Shown in pieces: positions 13,949 to 20,076 of a DNA stretch of 20,076 nt. The translations under genes were made by a program, and so were the position numbers. The notes under the pieces were generated by a model that was not told the origin of the DNA, ran no database searches, and saw nothing but the letters and a program-made list of their open reading frames with translations. Source of the DNA: Prasinococcaceae sp. CCMP 1430 (Eukaryota; Prasinodermophyta; Palmophyllophyceae; Prasinococcales; Prasinococcaceae); the NCBI GenBank assembly GCA_013416795.1, contig RQSC01001371.1:47746-67821 (forward strand), in the 5' to 3' direction. Position 1 is the stretch's first letter; each line of letters starts with the position of its first letter.

Positions 13949-16900
13949 GACGACGCCCCGTCCCCCGCCCCGTCGTCGTCCCCTCAAAGAAGAGGCCTCG
14001 GGGGCCTCAGCGCCGCGTCGGCCGAGGCGGCCCGCCGCCGCCGCCTCAAGACCTCCCTGCGCAACACCTTCACCAAGGGCGCCAAGAAGGCGGCCGCGCA
14101 CTACGACCCGTCGCAGCTCGCCGAGTCGAAGCGCCTGTGGCAGTCGCAGGCGCGCGCGAGGCGCGCGCACGAGCTGCGCTCGGGCGCGCTGCGCCCGCAC
14201 GCGCTGCTGGCGGGCTTCGCCGTGGTGGGCGTGCCGCCGCAGGCGGACGNAGCCCCAACGGGCGATTCGCGGAGGGCGCCGCAGCGATCGACGGAAAGGT
14301 GCTGGAGAGGGTCGAGGCCATCGGCAAGAACCTGCTCTACTTCTTCGGGGGCGATGGCCGCGGCGGGCGACGGCAAGCGGCAGGCCAAGGTGCGCTTTGT
14401 TTTCCCGCGCGCGCTCCCCGGGCGCTCCCTCCCCAGGCACTCGCTGACGCTCGCGCACCCACACACACACAAAAAAATTCCATCAAGAGCTACTACTACC
14501 GCGGCCAAACCGGCGGCCACGCGGTCGACCCCGAGGTGCTCCTGTGGTGGCCGCCCCCCTGTCCCGACCAATCATCCTCCCAAACAAGCAGCACCATCGC
14601 TACCCAGCTCTCCTCCCAGCTGCCCTCCTTCTGCTTCCCGCACGGCGTGCACGCGCGGCTCGTCGAGCGCACGCCCTCGCGCTCCGAGGTGGACCGCGTG
14701 CGCTTCGGCGCGGGCGGCGCGGGCGCGGCGGCGGCGTGGGCGCGCGATCGCTTCGTCTTCACGCTCAAGGTGGGCGACGGCGCCAACAACGAGCTGCTGT
14801 ACGGCTGCGTGGTGCTGGCCGAGGAGCTCGTGGGGCGCGCGCCGGCCGTGGCGCGGCAGGCGGCGCGCGCGGCCGCGGCCTCGGAGGACGGGCGGGCGAG
14901 CAGGTGCGCGCGCATGAGACTGGCCGCGCCCATGATGATGGTGGTGATGATGCGCGAAGGAATCTCCCCTCACCCCAGCGCTGACGCCCCCCCCCCCCGC
15001 ATCCTCTGCTTCCCACCCACCCACCCACGCAAAACAACGTCCAGCAGCAGCACCACCGCCGCCGCCTCGCTCCCTCGAGCAGGAGAACAACAACAACACC
15101 TACATCACCACCAACAAAAAACAAAGACCTACACAACAACAACAACACGCACCGAGCTTGTCGAAGGCCTCACCGCCGCCGCGCCGCGCGCGTACGTGGC
15201 GCTGTCCTACCTGCCGTGCTTCGAGTTCCACTTCGAGCTCATCGCGCGCGTGCTGGAGGCCGAGCACCTCGACCGCGTGACGCTCGCCGCCGAGGAGCTC
15301 GCGGCCGAGCTCGAGGCGGCCGCCTTGGGCGAGCAGCCCGCCTTGGGCGAGGAGCCCGCGGCGACCACGCGGCAGCACCCCGCGCCCTCCTTGTCGACCC
15401 CCGCCCCGTCGTCGGTCCAGGCGCCGGCGGCCGGCGGCGCCGGGCGCGCGTCCGACGAGGACGGGGCGCTCTCTCGCCAGGAGCGACGACGGCGACGCGG
15501 AGAGCGCCTCGTCGAGCCGCCGGCGTGGTGGCAGGAGGAGGGGAAGGGAAGGGCTCGTCGGCGGGTCGAGGCAGCAGCGGCAGCAGAAGAAGACGACGAC
15601 GACGACGAAGGGACCTCGGCAGGGGAGGGGGCTTGTTCGCCCCCGTCGAGCCCCCGCACGCCGCCGCCGCCGCCGGCATCGCAGCAGCAGCAGCAGCAGG
15701 AGCGGGAGGAAACGGATGCGGATGCGGAGACTGAGTCACCACCGCGCGCCCACCCCCACCCCCGTACCGACCAACACCACCCCAACTCAACCCCCTCGCC
15801 CTCCTCCCCACCAAAAAAGAAGCCCAACAAACGCTTCCCCTCCCCCTCCCCCCCAAACAACAACGTGCTCTCCCTGCTCTCCGACGCGTGCAGGCAGGCG
15901 GCGCCCGCGCCGGGCGAGCACGTCGCGCTGCGCTGCGGCGACGGCCCGCCGATCGGATCATGACGCATGCGACAGCGAAGGCAGCAGTACGAAAGAGGAG
16001 CGGGCTGCGCGCTGGCGGAGCGCACCATGGAGCGCGCGCGCGCCGCGTCGGCCGAGGCGGAGAACGGCGTCGCGGGCGAGCAGCACCAGCAGCAGCAGCA
16101 AGAGCAGCAGCAGCATCGCTCGTCCTCCCTCGAAGAAGAGGAAGAAGAAGACGAAGACGAAGATGGAGGAGCACAAAAACACCAACACCAACACCACCAA
16201 CCCTCCCCCCCCACACACAAAAAAAACATCTCAGCAGAGTCGTCCTCCCCCCCCCAAAAACTCCTCCATCGCGCCCTGCCCGGCGAGCACGCGCTCGAGG
16301 CGGCCGCGTGGGGCGCGAGCGCGCTGTGCGCGTGCCTGCCGCTCGACGGCGTGCTGAGCGTGCTGTGCGCGGCGCTGCTCGAGGCGCAGGTGCTCTTCGT
16401 GTGCCCCGCGCTGGGCACGCTCACCGCGTGCGTCATGGCGGTGCCCGCGCTCGTGCGCCCCCTCGAGTGGCAGTCGGTGCTGCTGCCCGTGCTGCCCGCC
16501 GCCATGGTGTCCTTCCTGGAGGCGCCCGTGCCCTTCGTGGTGGGCGTGCAGTACAAGACCGACGCGGTGCGCGAGGCGTCGCGCGAGTGCGTGCGCGTCA
16601 ACTGCTACAAGAGCAAGGTCTTCATGGGCGGCCTCTCGCACATCCGGCTGCCCTGCCAGGCGCAGCTGGCGGAGACGCTCGCGCCCTTCCACGCCGCGCT
16701 GGCGGAGGGCGCGGGCGCGGGCGCGGGCGGCCGGCTGGGCGTGACCGCGGCGCGCGCGGAGGCCGCGCTCGCCGTGGTGGCCAAGGTCAACCGGTACGTC
16801 GAGGCCGTGCTGTGCGGCGACCTCCACCAGCACGCCATCACCGACGTGTCGCAGGGCGAGAAGGTGTCGCTGCTGCTCAAGGACTCGTTCTGCGACAGCT

Positions 16901-17001
16901 TCGAGCGCGGCGCCGACCGCGCGTTCGCCAGGCTCTTCGCCGAGACGCAGATGTTCAGCGCGTACGCCGACCTCGCGCTGTCCAGCCTCGGCGGCGGCTG
17001 A
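13949..17001 (+). CDS. DENN-domain protein, multi-exon
   Basis: Exon pieces read as a tripartite DENN module, which acts as a Rab GTPase exchange factor in membrane traffic. Exon 1 (from an acceptor CAG at 13946-13948 to the N at 14250) ends ALRPHALLAGFAVVGVPP, an upstream-DENN start. A donor at 14390 and acceptor at 14487 lead to SYYYRGQTGG, then LPSFCFPHGV, RTPSRSE and FVFTLKVGD...LYGCVVLAEELV (to about 14900). A further intron (from GTGCGC near 14903) precedes YVALSYLPCFEFHFELIARV (about 15197). Core DENN follows at 16285-16560 (LPLDGVLSVLCAALLEAQVL, RPLEWQSVLLPVLPAAMVSF, LEAPVPFVVGVQ), and downstream DENN ends FARLFAETQMFSAYADLAL before TGA 16999-17001. Between 15300 and 16260 lie acidic, polyQ and CA-rich stretches and an in-frame TGA (15961), so unmarked introns are certain. 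The 5' end is missing. Confidence 0.78.
14251..14356 (+). pseudogene. Fpg/Nei-type DNA glycosylase fragment
   Basis: Immediately after the N at 14250, frame 1 reads SPNGRFAEGAAAIDGKVLER then VEAIGKNLLYFFGGDG. This fits the N-terminal domain of actinobacterial-style Nei/Fpg glycosylases (SPxGRFAxGAxxLDGxxLxxxEAxGKxLxxxF), which remove oxidised bases from DNA. Only ~35 codons are present; the initiating MPEG(H) start and the zinc finger are absent. It lies inside the DENN exon, whose own frame (2) also remains open across it. It has A/T third positions (CGA, GCA, GGA, GAT) that are rare in the DENN exons. It may be a leftover of another contig at the gap. The family call is from recalled motif only. 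Confidence 0.55.
15560..16260 (+). repeat. Low-complexity block in the DENN gene
   Basis: It contains GAC/GAA runs encoding poly-Asp/Glu (about 15590-15612), CAG runs encoding poly-Gln (about 15678-15700 and 16082-16115), GAA/GAG runs (about 16128-16165) and CAC/CAA/ACA-rich stretches (about 15745-15870 and 16168-16240). Some of it is coding linker between DENN subdomains and some is likely intron; the in-frame TGA at 15961-15963 shows that at least one intron lies here. Confidence 0.6.
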
Positions 17002-17227
17002 GCGACCGCGCCGGCAGGTGGGCGCGCCCCTCCCGCCGTGCGCCTGATAATGAGTGGATTGCGAACGCAGCGGCAGACGCGGCTGCGCGGCGCGGCGCCG
17101 CGCGCGGAGGCGTCGCCAGAGAGGAGGCGCCGCGCGCACCTTCTTCGCGGCCCCTCTTCCCTCCCACGCGCTCCGCCCACACACGCGTGTACACACGCAC
17201 ACACATACCTTTCTTACTGTTCTTCCT
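17002..17227. other. Gap between convergent genes
   Basis: The DENN gene (+) and the TPR gene (-) end 226 bases apart. A CA/TG-alternating stretch (about 17175-17206) and no clear poly-A signal were seen. Confidence 0.5.
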
Positions 17228-19697
17228 CTACTCTGCGCCACCGCACGCCCGCGCCGCCCGCAGCGCCTGCTCGGTGGCGCCGATTTTGCCGAGCGTCTCG
17301 GCCACATCCGGGTGGTCGTCGCCCAGCGCGGCGCGCTGGATGCGCAGCGCCTCCTCGAGCGGCTCGAGCGCCTCGGCGTGGCGACCCTGGATGAAGTACA
17401 CCATGCCCATGTCGCCGAGCGTCTCCGCCACATCCGGGTGGACGTCGCCAAGCTTGGCGCGCTGGATGCGCAGCGCCTCCTCGTACGCCTCGAGCGCCTC
17501 GGCGTAGCGGCCCTGGCTGTCGTACACACTGCCAATGTTGCCGAGCGTCGTCGCCACATCCAGGTGGTCGTCGCCAAGCTTGGCGCGCCTGATGCGCAGC
17601 GCCTCCTCGTACGCCTCGAGCGCCTTGGCGTAGCGTTCCTGCTTGAAGTACACCATGCCCTTGTGGTTGAGCGTCTTCGCCACATCCGGGTGATCGTCGC
17701 CCAGCTTGGCGCGCCTGATGCGCAGCGCCTCCTCGTGCGCCTCGAGCGCCTCGGCGTGGCGACCCTGGCATTGGTACACGCTGCCCATGTTGTCGAGCGT
17801 CGTCGCCACATCCGGGTGGTCGTCGCCCAGCTTGGCGCGCTGGATGCGCAGCGCCTCCTCGTGCGCCTCGAGCGCCTCGGCGTGGCGTCCCTGGCTGTTG
17901 TACACCACGCCCATGTTGTCGCGTGTCCGCGCCACATCCGGGTGGTCGTCGCCCAGCGCGGTGCGCTGGATGCGCAGCGCCTCTTCGAGCGCCTCGAGCG
18001 CCTCGGCGTAGCGACCCTGGTGGCTGCCGTACACGTTGCCCATGAGGCCGAGCGTCTCCGCCACATCCGGGTGGTCGTCGCCCAGCTTGGCGCGCCTGAT
18101 GCGCAGCGCCTCCTCGAGCGGCTCGAGCGCCTCGGCGTGGCGTCCCTGGCATTGGTACGCGGCGCCAACGTAGGTGAGCGTCATCGCCACATCCGGGTGG
18201 TCGTCGCCCAGCTTGGCGCGCCTGATGCGCAGCGCCTCCTCGTACGTCTCGAGCGCCTCGGCGTGGCGACCCTGGCATTGGTACGTGACGCCAACAGAGG
18301 TGAGCGTCGTCGCCTCATCCAGGTGGTCATCGCCCAGCTTGGCGCGCTGGATGCGCAGTGCTTCCTCGTACGTCTCGAGCGCCTCGGCGTGGCGACCCTG
18401 GCATTGGTACGCGCTGCCCATGTCGCCGAGCGTCGTCGCCACATCCAGGTGGTCGTCGCCAAGCTTGGCGCGCCTGATGCGCAGCGCCTCCTCGTACGCC
18501 TCGAGCGCCTTGGCGTACCGATCCTGCATGAAGTACACCATGCCCTTGTGGTTGAGCGTCCGCGCCACATCCGGGTGGTCGTTGCCCAGCTTGGCGCGCC
18601 TGATGCGCAGCGCCTCCTCGAGCGGCTCAAGCGCCTCGGCGTGGCGACCCTGGCATTGGTACGCGCTGCCAATGTTGCCGAGCGTCGTCGCCACATCCAG
18701 GTGGTCATCGCCCAGCTTGACGCGCCTGATGCGCAGCGCCTCCTCGTGCGCCTCGAGCGCCTCGGCGTGGCGTCCCTGGCTTTGGTACACGTTGCCCTTG
18801 TAGTTGAGCGTCGTCGCCACATCCGGGTGGTCGTCGCCCAGCTTGGCGCGCACTACGGGCAGCGCCTCTTCGAGCGCCTCGAGCGCCTCGGCGTAGCGGC
18901 CCTGGTTGGTATACACGTGGCCCATCATGGCGCGCGTCCGCGCCACATCCGGGTGGTCGTCGCCCAGCTTGGCGCGCCTGATGCGCAGCGCCTCCTCGTA
19001 CGCCTCGAGCGCCTCGGCGTAGCGGCCCTGGCTGCCGTACACGTTGCCCATGTCGTTGCGCGTCTTCGCCACATCCGGGTGGTCGTCGCCCAGCTTGGCG
19101 CGCCTGATGCGCAGCGCCTCCTCGTACGTCTCGAGCGCCTCAGCGTAGCGTCCCTGGTTGAAGTACACAATGCCCATGAGGCCGAGCGTCGCCGCGACAT
19201 CCGGGTGGTCGTCGCCAAGCTTGGCGCGCTCGATGCGCAGTGCTTCCTCGTACGTCTCGAGCGCCTTGGCGTAGCGTTCCTGCTTGAAGTACACCATGCC
19301 CTTGTGGTTGAGCGTCTCCGCCACATCCGGGTGGTCGTCGCCCAGCTTGGCGCGCCTGATGCGCAGCGCCTCCTCGTGCGCCTCCAGCGCCTCGGCGTGG
19401 CGACCCTGGCATTGGTACGAGCGTCGTCGCCACATCCAGGTGGTCATCGCCCAGCTTGACGCGCCTGATGCGCAGCGCCTCCTCGTGCGCCTCCAGCGCC
19501 TCGGCGTGGCGACCCTGGCATTGGTACGCGGCGCCAACGCAGGTGAGCATCATCGCCACATTCGGGTGGTCGTTGCCCAGCTTGGCGCGCATGAGGCGCA
19601 GCGCCTCCTTGTACGCCTCGAGCGCCTCAGCGTAACGCCTCTGGCTAAGATGCTCGTCGCCCGTGCGCACCGCCGCCAGCGCCGCCGCGCCGCTCAT
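17228..19697 (-). CDS. Tandem TPR (kinesin-light-chain-like) repeat protein, frameshifted
   Basis: From ATG at 19697 (MSGAAALAAVRTGDEHLSQR) to TAG at 17230-17228. The protein is almost entirely about nineteen 42-residue units of the form EALEAYEEALRIRRAKLGDD-HPDVATTLGNIGSVYxxQGRYA. These are the TPR_12/kinesin-light-chain type repeats, with the usual small residues and the ALG-DHP linker. Such solenoids bind protein partners; no catalytic domain is present, so the function is unknown. In the second unit a 17-base piece is missing at 19418/19419, which moves the frame: upstream and downstream repeats are intact but in different frames. Either the gene is broken (a usable start downstream would be needed) or this is an assembly slip between near-identical units. 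One unit (about 18000-18040) has one extra codon (SHQGRYA). The last unit runs into a short Ala-rich tail. Confidence 0.82.
17270..19650 (-). repeat. Array of ~19 units of 126 bases
   Basis: The DNA repeats with a period of 126 bases (42 codons). The linker words (YQCQGRHA, YFKQERYA, YGSQGRYA, YDSQGRYA) recur in non-adjacent units, so units appear shuffled by duplication or gene conversion. Because the period is a multiple of three and stops are rare, the opposite strand and other frames also stay open for hundreds of codons. Confidence 0.9.
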
Positions 19698-19781
19698 CTC
19701 GCGCCCCGCCCCTCCGAGTCCACGCGGGCGGCGCGCACAGAGTGCCACCGCCTTCCTCGCCACTCTCGCTCGCTCGCTGCA

Positions 19782-19804
19782 GCCCCCCCCCCCCCCCCAA
19801 GGGG
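19782..19804. repeat. C-run followed by AAGGGGG upstream of the TPR gene
   Basis: About 17 C are followed by AA and five G, giving a partly self-complementary homopolymer 85-107 bases upstream of the TPR start codon. It recalls the larger C/G block at 4109-4157. Confidence 0.7.
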
Positions 19805-19891
19805 GACCATCCGCCGCCGCGACGGAAAAAAGACCGCCCGCTCGCCCGGAAGCGCCGCCGCGCCGCGGTTCGTGCCGTCCGTGGTTCAGGG

Positions 19892-19897
19892 TTTATA
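19892..19897 (-). promoter_or_regulatory. Candidate TATA box of the TPR gene
   Basis: The minus strand reads TATAAA in an AT-rich island (GAATTATAAACCC) within GC-rich sequence, 195 bases upstream of the ATG at 19697. Position and isolation suit a core promoter element, but no transcript data support it. Confidence 0.35.
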
Positions 19898-19904
19898 ATT
19901 CAAA

Positions 19905-20076
19905 CCGAAATTGCGCGAAACAGGGCCGTTGGGACCCCCGGTTCTCGCGCCGGCGCGCCCCCGAGAACGCGAATCCGGAATCGGTTTCGGAAGGGCGCGA
20001 ACGAACAAACAGCAGCGCGCGCTCGCGCGCGTGCGCGCAGCGCCCGCACGCGCCCCGCAGCGCCCGCAGCGGTCGG
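19905..20076. other. Right edge, no gene seen
   Basis: GC-rich sequence without a supported gene. A 7-bp inverted repeat GTTCTCG...CGAGAAC (about 19940-19970) and an alternating CG stretch near 20015-20040 are the only structures noted. Confidence 0.4.

Noticed and set aside
17054-19459. A very long + strand open frame (about 800 codons) opposite the TPR array, with a regular Arg/Leu/Val repeat
   Set aside because: It is the antisense shadow of the 126-base TPR repeat: a period divisible by three with rare stops keeps other frames open. The TPR frame has the family signature; this one does not.
1-20076. CRISPR arrays, prophage, bacterial operons or insertion sequences
   Set aside because: No spaced short repeats, transposase, integrase or Shine-Dalgarno-led gene strings are visible; introns and protein families are eukaryotic.

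Overview
The window looks like nuclear DNA from a GC-rich photosynthetic eukaryote, most likely a microalga with a chlorophyll-c-type lifestyle such as a haptophyte or pelagophyte; the exact lineage is inference. Evidence for a eukaryote: a clean GT-AG intron (175-270), DENN, RCC1, DIS3L2-type and DUF3754 proteins, and Kennedy-pathway enzymes. Evidence for a phototroph: a zeaxanthin-epoxidase-like monooxygenase. Four single N bases (2390, 8126, 9903, 14250) sit at abrupt changes of gene content or composition and are probably collapsed assembly gaps, so gene models that touch them are partial.

Layout. 1-501: 3' end of a DUF3754/TMEM143-like gene (+). 746-2284: zeaxanthin-epoxidase-like gene (-). 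2776-6036: an intergenic repeat system of two related units whose right arms (3300-3639 and 5697-6036) are nearly identical and end in a tRNA-like structure with apparent insertions in several arms. Between them lies the C-terminal half of a CDP-alcohol phosphotransferase (4215-4767, -). 6395-7780: ethanolamine-phosphate cytidylyltransferase (-). 8127-8540: RCC1-repeat fragment (+). 8968-9764: N-terminal catalytic half of a CDP-alcohol phosphotransferase (+). 9904-11899: DIS3L2-like exoribonuclease without its N-terminus (+). 12054-13169: NMT1/THI5-like pyrimidine-binding protein (-). 13565-13921: C-terminal piece of a front-end fatty-acid desaturase (-). 13949-17001: multi-exon DENN-domain gene (+), containing a short Fpg/Nei-glycosylase-like fragment just after the N at 14250. 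17228-19697: a protein of about nineteen 42-residue TPR repeats (-), frameshifted by a 17-base deletion.

Functional links. The cytidylyltransferase makes CDP-ethanolamine and the phosphotransferase uses it to make phosphatidylethanolamine, so two consecutive Kennedy-pathway steps lie close together. The two phosphotransferase pieces are complementary halves of one protein and can be joined in phase, which suggests a broken or misassembled single gene.

The strangest observation is in the repeat system. Within otherwise near-identical copies, 55 consecutive bases of one copy (5772-5826) are the exact base-by-base complement, NOT the reverse complement, of the other copy (3375-3429). I know of no natural mechanism for this. 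Either it is an artefact of sequence handling or it deserves direct verification.
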